Positions 45,247-52,662 of a stretch of DNA of 64,000 nt are shown here, piece after piece. The stretch lies in assembly GCA_016702335.1 (NCBI GenBank), contig JADJEF010000002.1, positions 132,975 through 196,974 of the forward strand. Reading direction: 5' to 3'. The position numbers and the translations under genes were made by a program. The notes under the pieces were generated by a model. The model ran no database searches. It was not told the origin of the DNA and saw only the letters and a program-made list of their open reading frames with translations. Numbering within the stretch: the first letter of the stretch is position 1; every line of letters begins with the position of its first letter. The DNA is from Rhodocyclaceae bacterium (lineage in GTDB: Bacteria; Pseudomonadota; Gammaproteobacteria; Burkholderiales; Rhodocyclaceae).

Positions 45247-45817
45247 GGTGGGTCTCCTTTTCTTCCATGACAATGGTGTAGGCCTCGGTCGCGGCGGCGA
45301 TATTGCCCTCGGCAATCTTGCCGCTGAACTTCTCGCGGATAGCCATGATTACTGATTCCAGCTTGATCAGCCCCGAGGCGGCGGCGAAGCCGGCAATGAG
45401 CGGAACGTTGGGTACCGGGCGACCCAGATGCTTGGTCGCGATCTCGGTGGCAGGCACGGTGAGCAGCCGGTTCGCTGGCCAGTCACGCACATACTCACCC
45501 AAGCCCAGCTGCTCGAAGGTTTTGTGGGTATTGATCAGGATATAGCCGTCCTTTTTGAGGCCGGAAAACACATCGACCTGATGCAATAGTGTCGGGTCTT
45601 GAATGATCAAGGCATCGGGCGCCATGATGGGCTCACGCAGGCGAATTTCCTTGTCATCGATGCGACAGAAAGCGACCACCGGCGCACCGGTGCGCTCAGA
45701 GCCGAAGCTGGGGAAGGCTTGCGAGTGACGCCCCTCTTCAAACGCTGCAATTGAGAGCATTTCGGTCGCCGTGACGACCCCCTGGCCGCCGCGGCCGTGG
45801 ATACGTATCTGGAACAT
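45239..45817 (-). CDS. 2-oxoacid:acceptor oxidoreductase, gamma subunit
   Basis: 192 residues, with the family opening IRIHGRGGQGVVTATEMLSIAAFEEGRHSQAFPSFGSERTGAPV and the late PNVPLIAGFAAASGL. It completes the catalytic core with alpha and beta. First gene of a four-gene operon in the order gamma, alpha, beta, FAD subunit. No separate ferredoxin gene is present; that domain is fused to the FAD subunit. Confidence 0.93.
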   Translation of the reverse strand: MFQIRIHGRGGQGVVTATEMLSIAAFEEGRHSQAFPSFGSERTGAPVVAFCRIDDKEIRLREPIMAPDALIIQDPTLLHQVDVFSGLKKDGYILINTHKTFEQLGLGEYVRDWPANRLLTVPATEIATKHLGRPVPNVPLIAGFAAASGLIKLESVIMAIREKFSGKIAEGNIAAATEAYTIVMEEKETHHA

Positions 45818-45918
45818 TGGGTCTCCTTGCTGCCGCTTAAGATCCGAGCCCGCTCTGTAGCAAGGGGCTCAGTAGGCTAGGGTAGAATCGATCATCCCCA
45901 TTCGTATTGATCCACGTC

Positions 45919-46446
45919 ATGAAATCAGTCATCGATAATCTTGAAAAACTCATTTTCGCCAGCCGTTGGTTGCAAGCGCCTCTCTACCTTGGACTGATCC
46001 TGGCCCAGGGTGTGTATGTCTATCAGTTCATGCACGAACTGTTCATTTTGATTACCAAGGTCGGTACCTTGACCGAGGTGGAGGTGATGTTGATCGTGCT
46101 GGGCCTGATTGACGTGGTCATGATCGCCAATTTGCTCATGATGGTCATTCTGGGTGGCTACGAAACCTTTGTCTCGCGCCTGAATCTGGAAGGCCATCCG
46201 GACCAGCCCGAGTGGCTGTCACACGTCAATGCCGGCGTGCTCAAGGTCAAACTGGCGGTTGCCCTGATCAGCATCTCGTCGATTCACCTGTTGCGCATTT
46301 TCATCAATGCGCCGCAGTTGGAAACGAAGGTCATCATCGTACAGATCGCCATTCACTTCACCTTCCTGATCTCAGCGCTTGCCATCGCCTACACCGACAA
46401 GATCATGATGCAGACCATGGCGCTCAGCCCCAAGAACCAACACTGA
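45919..46446 (+). CDS. UPF0114 (YqhA/TIGR00645) membrane protein
   Basis: 175 residues from the ATG at 45919. Four membrane helices are visible (about 17-37, 53-77, 110-130, 137-155). Family segments: LEKLIFASRWLQAPLYLGL, GLIDVVMIANLLMMVILGGYETFVS and LLRIFINA. Function unknown in the family. Only 13 bases before the fumarase gene, so it is probably co-transcribed; read away from the oxidoreductase operon. Confidence 0.9.
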   Translation: MKSVIDNLEKLIFASRWLQAPLYLGLILAQGVYVYQFMHELFILITKVGTLTEVEVMLIVLGLIDVVMIANLLMMVILGGYETFVSRLNLEGHPDQPEWLSHVNAGVLKVKLAVALISISSIHLLRIFINAPQLETKVIIVQIAIHFTFLISALAIAYTDKIMMQTMALSPKNQH

Positions 46447-46459
46447 AATGGAGTTCCGC

Positions 46460-48007
46460 ATGCCCACACCGCATACCGCGCCGATTCGTCAGGACGACTT
46501 CATCCAGTCCATCGCCGATGCCTTCCAGTTCATCAGCTATTACCATCCGCTCGACTACATTCAGGCGCTCGGACGTGCCTACGAGCGTGAGCAGAGCCCC
46601 GCTGCCAAGGACGCCATTGCCCAGATCCTGACCAACAGCCGCATGTGCGCCGAAGGCAAGCGCCCGATTTGCCAGGACACCGGCATCGCCGTGGTCTTCC
46701 TCAAGATCGGCATGTACGCCAAGTGGGACGCAAAAATGACCATCGCCGAGATGGTCAATGAAGGTGTGCGGCGTGCCTACCTCAATCCCGACAACAAGCT
46801 GCGCGCTTCAGTACTGCTTGACCCTGCCGGCAAGCGCACCAACAGCAAGGACAACACGCCAGCAGTGATTCACTATGAAATGGTCGAAGGCGATCATGTC
46901 GAGGTGATTTGTGCGGCCAAGGGCGGTGGCTCCGAAAACAAGTCGAAGTTCTATGCGCTCAACCCGTCGGATTCGATCGTCGACTGGGTGCTCAAGACCG
47001 TGCCCACCATGGGCGCCGGCTGGTGCCCGCCGGGCATTCTGGGTATTGGCATTGGCGGCACGCCCGAGAAGGCCCTGCTGCTGGCCAAAGAGTCGCTGAT
47101 GGCGCCGGTGGACATCGATGAGCTGATTGTGCGCGGGCCAAGCAACCGAATCGAGGAACTGCGTCTGGAGCTGTTTGAAAAGGTCAATGCGCTGGGGATC
47201 GGCGCGCAGGGCCTGGGCGGCCTGACTACCGTGCTTGATGTCAAGATCATGGATTACCCGACGCACGCCGCCAGCCTGCCGGTGGCCATGATTCCCAACT
47301 GCGCGGCGACGCGTCACGCGCACTTCCATCTCGATGGCTCCGGCCCGGCAAAGCTCGATCCGCCGAGCCTCGACGCCTGGCCCAAGGTTACCTGGGCGGC
47401 CAATACCGAGACCTCGCAGCGCGTCGATCTCAATACCCTGACCCCTGAGCAGGTCGCTGCCTGGAAGCCGGGCCAGACCTTGCTGCTCAACGGCAAGATG
47501 CTCACCGGCCGCGATGCCGCGCACAAGCGCATTGCCGACATGCTGGCCAAGGGCGAGACATTGCCGGTCGATTTCACCAATCGCGTCATCTATTACGTCG
47601 GCCCGGTCGACCCCGTGCGCGACGAGGTCGTGGGTCCTGCTGGCCCGACTACCGCCACACGCATGGATAAATTCACCGAGATGATGCTGGCACAAACCGG
47701 CCTGATCTCGATGGTAGGCAAGGCCGAGCGTGGCCCGACCGCCATCGAGGCGATCAAGAAGCACAAGTCGGCCTATTTGATGGCGGTCGGTGGTGCCGCC
47801 TATCTGGTGGCCAAGGCGATCCGTGGTGCCAAGGTCGTCGGCTTTGCCGATCTGGGCATGGAAGCCATTTACGAGTTCGATGTTAAAGACATGCCGGTGA
47901 CGGTGGCGGTCGACTCGACGGGTACCTCGGTGCACAACACCGGGCCCAAAGAATGGCAAGCCCGCATTGCCACTTCGGTCGGCAAGATTCCGGTCACGGT
48001 CGTCTGA
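46460..48007 (+). CDS. fumA: Class I (iron-sulfur) fumarate hydratase
   Basis: 515 residues from the ATG at 46460, with GGAG ahead. Seen: CQDTGIAVVFLKIG with the first cluster cysteine, MGAGWCPPGILGIGIGGTPEKA, MIPNCAATRHAHFHLDG with another cysteine, and the beta-domain YYVGPVDPVRDEVVGPAGPTTATRMDKF. It interconverts fumarate and malate using an oxygen-sensitive [4Fe-4S] cluster, suited to low oxygen. Followed after 12 bases by a RidA gene. Confidence 0.95.
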   Translation: MPTPHTAPIRQDDFIQSIADAFQFISYYHPLDYIQALGRAYEREQSPAAKDAIAQILTNSRMCAEGKRPICQDTGIAVVFLKIGMYAKWDAKMTIAEMVNEGVRRAYLNPDNKLRASVLLDPAGKRTNSKDNTPAVIHYEMVEGDHVEVICAAKGGGSENKSKFYALNPSDSIVDWVLKTVPTMGAGWCPPGILGIGIGGTPEKALLLAKESLMAPVDIDELIVRGPSNRIEELRLELFEKVNALGIGAQGLGGLTTVLDVKIMDYPTHAASLPVAMIPNCAATRHAHFHLDGSGPAKLDPPSLDAWPKVTWAANTETSQRVDLNTLTPEQVAAWKPGQTLLLNGKMLTGRDAAHKRIADMLAKGETLPVDFTNRVIYYVGPVDPVRDEVVGPAGPTTATRMDKFTEMMLAQTGLISMVGKAERGPTAIEAIKKHKSAYLMAVGGAAYLVAKAIRGAKVVGFADLGMEAIYEFDVKDMPVTVAVDSTGTSVHNTGPKEWQARIATSVGKIPVTVV

Positions 48008-48019
48008 GGGATTAGCGCC

Positions 48020-48370
48020 ATGGGCATCAAGCGTCACGGCACCACGCGCCGGTATTCCGACTTCGTGGTGCATAACAGCACTGTCTATGTCGTTGAAGTG
48101 CCGGCCAGCCTTGAAGCCGATGTCGCCACTCAGACGCGCGAAGTGCTCACCAGTCTTGAGCACTATCTGAAGGAGGCGGGCAGCGACAGGTCGCGCATCT
48201 TGATGGCCAACATCTTTCTCACCGACATGAGCGACTATGACGCCATGAATGCTGTGTGGGACGCCTGGGTTCCCGAAGGCTCCGCCCCCGCTCGCGCTTG
48301 CGTGCAGGTGGCAGGCTTGGCCAAGCCCGGTTGGCGGGTCGAGATAGCGCTGACGGCCGCGGTCAAGTAG
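48020..48370 (+). CDS. RidA (YjgF/YER057c/UK114) family protein
   Basis: 116 residues. The family end motif RACVQVAGLAKPGWRVEIALTAAVK with the conserved Arg is present, and TSLEHYLKEAGSDRSRILMANIFLTDMSDYDAMN fits the middle. Members hydrolyse reactive enamines/imines from PLP enzymes. It belongs to the UPF0114-fumarase transcription unit. Confidence 0.9.
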   Translation: MGIKRHGTTRRYSDFVVHNSTVYVVEVPASLEADVATQTREVLTSLEHYLKEAGSDRSRILMANIFLTDMSDYDAMNAVWDAWVPEGSAPARACVQVAGLAKPGWRVEIALTAAVK

Positions 48371-48391
48371 CGCGGCAGAGCCAAAGCGCCG

Positions 48392-48421
48392 AATCGCCGT
48401 GTTACCAGCGCCGACTTGCGG
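48392..48421 (-). repeat. Interspersed repeat copy 10 (between genes)
   Basis: Minus orientation, one change from the consensus (T for C at position 12). It fills most of the 59-base gap between the RidA gene and murI and ends nine bases before the murI GTG, so it lies where the murI ribosome-binding site should be. Confidence 0.93.
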
Positions 48422-48429
48422 ATAATTGG

Positions 48430-49209
48430 GTGATTGGCGTATTCGACTCGGGGGTCGGCGGGCTATCGGTGCTTTCGGCGCTGGTGGACTCCATGCCCGA
48501 AGCCGACTTTGTCTATTTTGCCGATACCGCCTACGTGCCCTACGGCAGCAAATCCGATGCCGTCATTCGCGAGCGCGTGATCGCGATCGGTAATGAGTTG
48601 GTCAAACGCGGCTGCCGCCTGATTGTGGTGGCGTGCAACACCGCGACCGTGTCGGCAGTGCGCACCTTGCGCGCCGAGCATCCTGATCTGCCTGTCGTGG
48701 GTATCGAGCCTGGCGTCAAGCCGGCCGCTGCACAGACGCAAAGCGGCAAGATTGCCGTGCTGGTCACCGAGTCCACGGCGCGCAGTGAGCGTTTGGCGCG
48801 GCTGATCGCCGAGCATGCCAGCGCGGTTCAGGTGTTTGTCGAGCCGTGTCCGGGCTGGGCGGCGCACGTTGAGCAGTTAGCGCTCGATGATCCCGCGCTT
48901 GAGGTCGACGCCCGTGCGCGTCTGGAGCCGCTATTGGCGGCGGGCGTTGATCGGGTGGTGCTGGGGTGCACGCATTACGGCTTTCTGCGTCATGTGCTGC
49001 AGCCGATTGTGGCCGGGCGGGCGGAACTGGTCGATGTGGCGGCGGCGGTGGCGCGGCAGGCGCAGCGACTGCATCCGCACGCGCCGGGACGTGGCGAAAT
49101 TCAGCTACTGGCCTCGGCAGCGCCCGAACGATTGGCTGCGGCGCTGCCCGCACTGGGCCTGTCGCACCTCGCGTCGCGGGTCGTGCGGACGCAACCGGCC
49201 GCGCGCTAG
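48430..49209 (+). CDS. murI: Glutamate racemase
   Basis: 259 residues from a GTG at 48430 (IGVFDSGVGGLSVLSALV). Both catalytic cysteines are present in VVACNTATVSAVRTL and VLGCTHYGFL. It makes D-glutamate for peptidoglycan. The frame is open to 48256, but the family start and the repeat copy just upstream support 48430. No good ribosome-binding site is seen between the repeat and the start. Confidence 0.95.
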   Translation: MIGVFDSGVGGLSVLSALVDSMPEADFVYFADTAYVPYGSKSDAVIRERVIAIGNELVKRGCRLIVVACNTATVSAVRTLRAEHPDLPVVGIEPGVKPAAAQTQSGKIAVLVTESTARSERLARLIAEHASAVQVFVEPCPGWAAHVEQLALDDPALEVDARARLEPLLAAGVDRVVLGCTHYGFLRHVLQPIVAGRAELVDVAAAVARQAQRLHPHAPGRGEIQLLASAAPERLAAALPALGLSHLASRVVRTQPAAR

Positions 49210-49224
49210 CGTTCGCGGTGGTCG

Positions 49225-50190
49225 TCAGCGCAAACTGATCGCGCCGAGCGCTTTCGTGACCGAACCGGAAAGCGCTGCTCCCATGCTGGCGCCAAAGCGC
49301 TCGGCAAATTTCTCGGCGAAATTCGGCTTTATTGTGTAGTCGTGAATCTCTTCGACGCCGATGATGTCGCGCGCCACGGAATCGACCGAGCCAAAGCCAT
49401 CTGCCAAGCCCAGTTCAATGCTTTTGGCGCCGCTCCACATCAGCCCCGAAAACATGTCGGGCGTTTCCTTGAGGCGCTTGCCACGGCCGCTGCGCACCAC
49501 GTCGATGAACTGCTGATGAATCTCAGTGAGCATGGCTTTGGCGTGATCGTGGTGTTCTTTGTTCTGCGGCGAGAACGGGTCGAGGAAGCCTTTGTTTTCA
49601 CCCGCCGTGAGTAGCCGACGCTCGACGCCAAGCTTTTCCATGCTGCCGGTAAAGCCAAAGCCATCCATCAGTACGCCGATCGAGCCGACGATGCTGGCCT
49701 TGTCCACAAAAATCTTGTCGGCCTGCGCAGCGACGTAATAGCCACCCGAGGCGCAGACATCCTCAACCACCGCGTAGAGCGGGATATCTGTATGCAGTTT
49801 GCGCAGGCGCAGGATTTCGTCGTTGATCATGCCTGCCTGCACCGGGCTGCCACCGGGGCTGTTGATGCGCAGGATGACGCCGGCCGTACCTTTGTCTTCA
49901 AAGGCGGCTTGCAGGGAGCCGATCACATCGTCGGCGTTGATGTCATTTTTGGCGGCGATGACGCCTTCCATGTTGATCAGTGCGGTGTGCTTGGCACCTT
50001 CGGCGAGCTTTTCCGAGCCGCCCCACCATTCAAAGGCGACACCGAGCACCATGGTCAGGTAGGCAAAGCCCAGCAGCTTGAAGAAGATGCCCCAACGGCG
50101 CGACTTGCGCTGCTCGGCGATGCCCTCCATCGCCACTTTTTCCAGCACCCGCCGTTCCCAGTTTGCCCCGCCCAAGTCGTTGTCTGCCAC
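49225..50190 (-). CDS. S49 family signal-peptide peptidase (SppA-like)
   Basis: 321 residues. One membrane helix at about 34-55 (FKLLGFAYLTMVLGVAFEW) anchors the protein with the domain outside. NSPGGSPVQAG, the nucleophile Ser in VCASGGYYVAAQAD, and the general-base Lys in TAGENKGFLDPFSP mark the Ser-Lys dyad. It degrades leftover signal peptides. Last gene of the rluC-HAD-Rieske-S49 set, 9 bases after the Rieske gene. Confidence 0.93.
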   Translation of the reverse strand: MADNDLGGANWERRVLEKVAMEGIAEQRKSRRWGIFFKLLGFAYLTMVLGVAFEWWGGSEKLAEGAKHTALINMEGVIAAKNDINADDVIGSLQAAFEDKGTAGVILRINSPGGSPVQAGMINDEILRLRKLHTDIPLYAVVEDVCASGGYYVAAQADKIFVDKASIVGSIGVLMDGFGFTGSMEKLGVERRLLTAGENKGFLDPFSPQNKEHHDHAKAMLTEIHQQFIDVVRSGRGKRLKETPDMFSGLMWSGAKSIELGLADGFGSVDSVARDIIGVEEIHDYTIKPNFAEKFAERFGASMGAALSGSVTKALGAISLR

Positions 50191-50199
50191 GTTTTACCC

Positions 50200-50562
50200 T
50201 TATTTGCCGTCTTGCCAATAAATTGCGCCGTCATGCTCGCTGACCACCACGGCAGCAAGGCCTTTGCCGGCACAGCGGCCGGAAATACAGCGGCCGGATT
50301 CTGGCCCATAAAGCGCGCCGTGTGTCGCGCAAATCAGGTATTGGCCGGAAAAATCGAAGAAATCGCCGTGTTGCCAGTCCAGTTCGACGGGAACGTGCCC
50401 GCAACGGTTGAGATAGGCGTAGGGTTTTCCCTGAAAGCGAACGACGAAGGCGACCACGTCAAACGCCGTGCCGCCAGCGCCGACTTGGCGACCGGTGGTG
50501 AAACGCACCCCCTTGCCCCCCTCGACAAGGTCTTCACTGCGGCAGATGAGGTGCTCGGCCAT
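50200..50562 (-). CDS. Rieske [2Fe-2S] protein
   Basis: 120 residues from the ATG at 50562. Cluster ligands are CGH (NRCGHVPVELD) and CATHGALYGPESGRC, giving the C-x-H and C-x2-H pair. No oxygenase domain is attached, so it is a small ferredoxin-like Rieske protein of unknown partner. Residues 25-34 (RQVGAGGTAF) are encoded by a repeat copy near the N-terminus. Confidence 0.9.
   Translation of the reverse strand: MAEHLICRSEDLVEGGKGVRFTTGRQVGAGGTAFDVVAFVVRFQGKPYAYLNRCGHVPVELDWQHGDFFDFSGQYLICATHGALYGPESGRCISGRCAGKGLAAVVVSEHDGAIYWQDGK
50461..50490 (-). repeat. Interspersed repeat copy 11 (inside the Rieske gene)
   Basis: CAGCGCCGACTT exact at 50476-50487; CGCCGTG at 50464-50470; spacer GCGGC on the other strand. 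Read in frame as QVGAGGTAF ahead of the cluster-binding part. Confidence 0.85.
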
Positions 50563-50564
50563 CT

Positions 50565-51221
50565 TCAGGCGTGAGCCAACAGCCACTGCGCCAGTTCGTC
50601 GACCGAGTCGGCACAAAACTGCGGCGAAGTCGCTTCCAGCTGCGGGCGCGGATGCGCACCGTAGCTCACGCCGATTCCGGCAACGCCGGCATTGATAGCC
50701 ATCTGCAGATCATGCGTGGTGTCGCCGATCATCACCACGCGCTCAGGGGCGACCGCGAATTCGGCCATCAACTCTTCAAGCATCTGCGGGTGCGGCTTGG
50801 AATGACACTCGTCGGCACAGCGCGAGGCGAGAAACCGTGGCCGCAAGCTGCAGGCATCCAGCGCGCGATCAAGCCCGGCGCGGGTCTTTCCGGTCGCTAC
50901 CGCCAAGGCGTGGCCAGAGGCAGCGAGTTGCTCCAGAAGGGCCTCGATGCCGTCGAACAAACGCAATTCATGATCACGCGTGAGGTAATGGTGGCGGTAG
51001 CGTTCGGCCAGTTCGCGGTAGCGTTCGGCCGGCAGGTCGGGCATGGCGTGGCGCAGCGCGTCGAGCAAGCCCAGACCGATGATGTGGCTGGCGCTCTCGT
51101 TAGAAGGCACGGGTACTCCGATATCGCGGGCGGCGCTTTGCAGGGCATCGACGATGGCCCCCGTCGAATCCATGAGGGTGCCGTCCCAGTCGAAGACGAT
51201 CAGATCAAATTGCTTTGCCAT
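50565..51221 (-). CDS. HAD family hydrolase (phosphoglycolate-phosphatase-like)
   Basis: 218 residues. HAD motif I is DWDGTLMDSTGAIVDAL, motif II is VATGKTRAGLD (Thr), motif III Lys lies in CHSKPHPQML, and motif IV is MIGDTTHDLQMAINAG. Subfamily IA with a helical cap. The substrate is a small phosphate ester, not identifiable. Overlaps the rluC 3' end by 17 bases and is followed 2 bases later by the Rieske gene. Confidence 0.92.
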   Translation of the reverse strand: MAKQFDLIVFDWDGTLMDSTGAIVDALQSAARDIGVPVPSNESASHIIGLGLLDALRHAMPDLPAERYRELAERYRHHYLTRDHELRLFDGIEALLEQLAASGHALAVATGKTRAGLDRALDACSLRPRFLASRCADECHSKPHPQMLEELMAEFAVAPERVVMIGDTTHDLQMAINAGVAGIGVSYGAHPRPQLEATSPQFCADSVDELAQWLLAHA

Positions 51222-52182
51222 AGTCGCGTTGCTCGTTTGCGTTCAGTGCGTTGAGGTAAGACTGTAGTTCCGGGGGCAGGTCGGCGGTAAGCGCAACCGG
51301 CTCGCCGGTCAGCGGGTGCGGCAGGGCGAGCTTGGCGGCGTGCAGAAACATGCGCCGCAGCTGCGCCGGGCCGGGCCGGGCCAGTTCCTTGTTCAGTGCG
51401 AAGTCGCCGTATTTGTCGTCGCCGGCGATCGGGAAGCCGAGGTGCGACAGGTGCACGCGGATCTGGTGCGTGCGTCCGGTTTTCAGTTCCACTTCGACCA
51501 GGCTGAAGTTTTGCCAACGCGCTACCAGCCGGACGATGGAGTGGGCGGTCTTGCCTTCCTGTTCATCAACCCGCACGCGTCGTTCGCCATCGGGGAGCAG
51601 ATATTTGAGCAAAGGCAGCTTCACGTGCTGCAGCGGGTTTTGCCAGCGGCCCTTGACCAAGGCCAGATAGCGCTTGGCAATGATGCCCTCGCGAAACTGG
51701 TCGTGCAGGCGGGTGAGCGCCGAACGCTTCTTGGCAATAATGAGCAGGCCGGAGGTTTCCCGGTCCAGCCGGTGGGCCAGTTCCAGCAGCTTCGCCTGCG
51801 GCCGGGCGCGGCGTAGCTGCTCGATCACCCCGAAACTGACCCCGCTGCCGCCATGTACCGCCGTGCCGGCAGGCTTGTCGACGACCAGCATGGCCTCGTC
51901 TTCATAGGCGAGGGCAAATTCCCGCGCCGGTACCAAGGGTGCATTGGGCGCATCGAGGGACTTTTCGGCAATACGAATGGGCGGCAGGCGTATCTGGTCG
52001 CCGGACTTGACCCGGTAGTCGGCGCTGACCCTGCCCTTATTCACGCGTACTTCGCCGCTGCGCACAATGCGATAGATGTGGCTTTTGGGCACGCCCTTGG
52101 CGTGGCGCATGAGAAAGTTGTCCAGTCGCTGGCCGGCGCTTTCCTCATCAACATCTAGCCAAGAGGCTGAATCTTTTCTCAA
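51205..52182 (-). CDS. rluC: 23S rRNA pseudouridine synthase RluC
   Basis: About 325 residues if the TTG at 52182 is used. There is no ATG between the upstream open region and the conserved N-terminus (SWLDVDEESAGQRLDNFLM). The S4 RNA-binding domain (KGVPKSHIYRIVRSGEVRVNKGRVSADYRV) precedes the catalytic domain with ELAHRLDRETSGLLIIAKK, where Asp is the nucleophile, and the RTHQIRVHLSHLGFPIAGDDKYG end motif. It modifies large-subunit rRNA uridines. A TATATA on the minus strand near 52201-52206 may be its minus-10 box, giving a very short leader. Divergent from rne, a standard arrangement. Confidence 0.9.
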   Translation of the reverse strand: MRKDSASWLDVDEESAGQRLDNFLMRHAKGVPKSHIYRIVRSGEVRVNKGRVSADYRVKSGDQIRLPPIRIAEKSLDAPNAPLVPAREFALAYEDEAMLVVDKPAGTAVHGGSGVSFGVIEQLRRARPQAKLLELAHRLDRETSGLLIIAKKRSALTRLHDQFREGIIAKRYLALVKGRWQNPLQHVKLPLLKYLLPDGERRVRVDEQEGKTAHSIVRLVARWQNFSLVEVELKTGRTHQIRVHLSHLGFPIAGDDKYGDFALNKELARPGPAQLRRMFLHAAKLALPHPLTGEPVALTADLPPELQSYLNALNANEQRDYGKAI

Positions 52183-52662
52183 TTTGCGCCAAATTCCACT
52201 ATATACTTGGTTCAGGTTAGCCGTTTCAGAACGGTCTGCCCGGTGCCCTGCGAGGTTTTCCAGGGGGTGCCGGAAGCGCAATCTGATGCGTTGCCTCCCC
52301 AAGTTTTTTGGGTTGCAGGCAGTCGATTTTTTCACGAATCCAGCCAGCCTGCGGGTGTTTCGCTTGCCCGCCGTGCTCGTCACGACCAAAGAGCGATCTT
52401 ACTTGATTCACCTAGCCACCCTAGAACTTTAAGCGCGCACCCTACGCAAAGATTGGGCACACTGACAACGTACGCTGAAGGCTTCACGCAGCAGCGCACG
52501 CGCAGCACTCCGACAAACCCGTTTGCCAACTTTTATCCCGGTCAATGACCCTGATTACCCCAGCAAACCTGAAGCACACAGATCGCCCATGAGTTGTTCA
52601 TGAGTTGATCGGTGTGCGCTTTGTCGTGCCCTCCTTGCCGCGGAAATAGCGCAGGAGAACAC
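52183..52662 (+). promoter_or_regulatory. rne 5' region with a leader hairpin
   Basis: A 480-base gap between rluC and rne. The minus-strand frame of rluC stays open to 52389 but has no family similarity. In the rne leader, GCACAC-A-GATC (52574-52584) pairs with GATC-G-GTGTGC (52607-52617) with one mismatch. The loop holds a tandem CATGAGTTG (52588-52596 and 52599-52607). The hairpin ends 45 bases before the start. In E. coli, RNase E controls its own mRNA through leader stem-loops; a similar role here is inferred. No other gene is seen. Confidence 0.5.

Noticed and set aside
46808..48163. 451-codon open frame antisense to the fumarase gene
   Set aside because: Antisense artefact of GC skew at third positions; no domain visible.
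48256..48429. Longer murI reading frame starting inside the RidA gene
   Set aside because: The family N-terminus begins at the GTG at 48430; the extension is out-of-frame RidA coding plus the repeat.
52018..52029. TAGTCGGCGCTG in rluC as a 14th repeat copy
   Set aside because: Eleven of twelve core bases match but the distal block is missing and the encoded GRVSADYR fits the S4 domain family.
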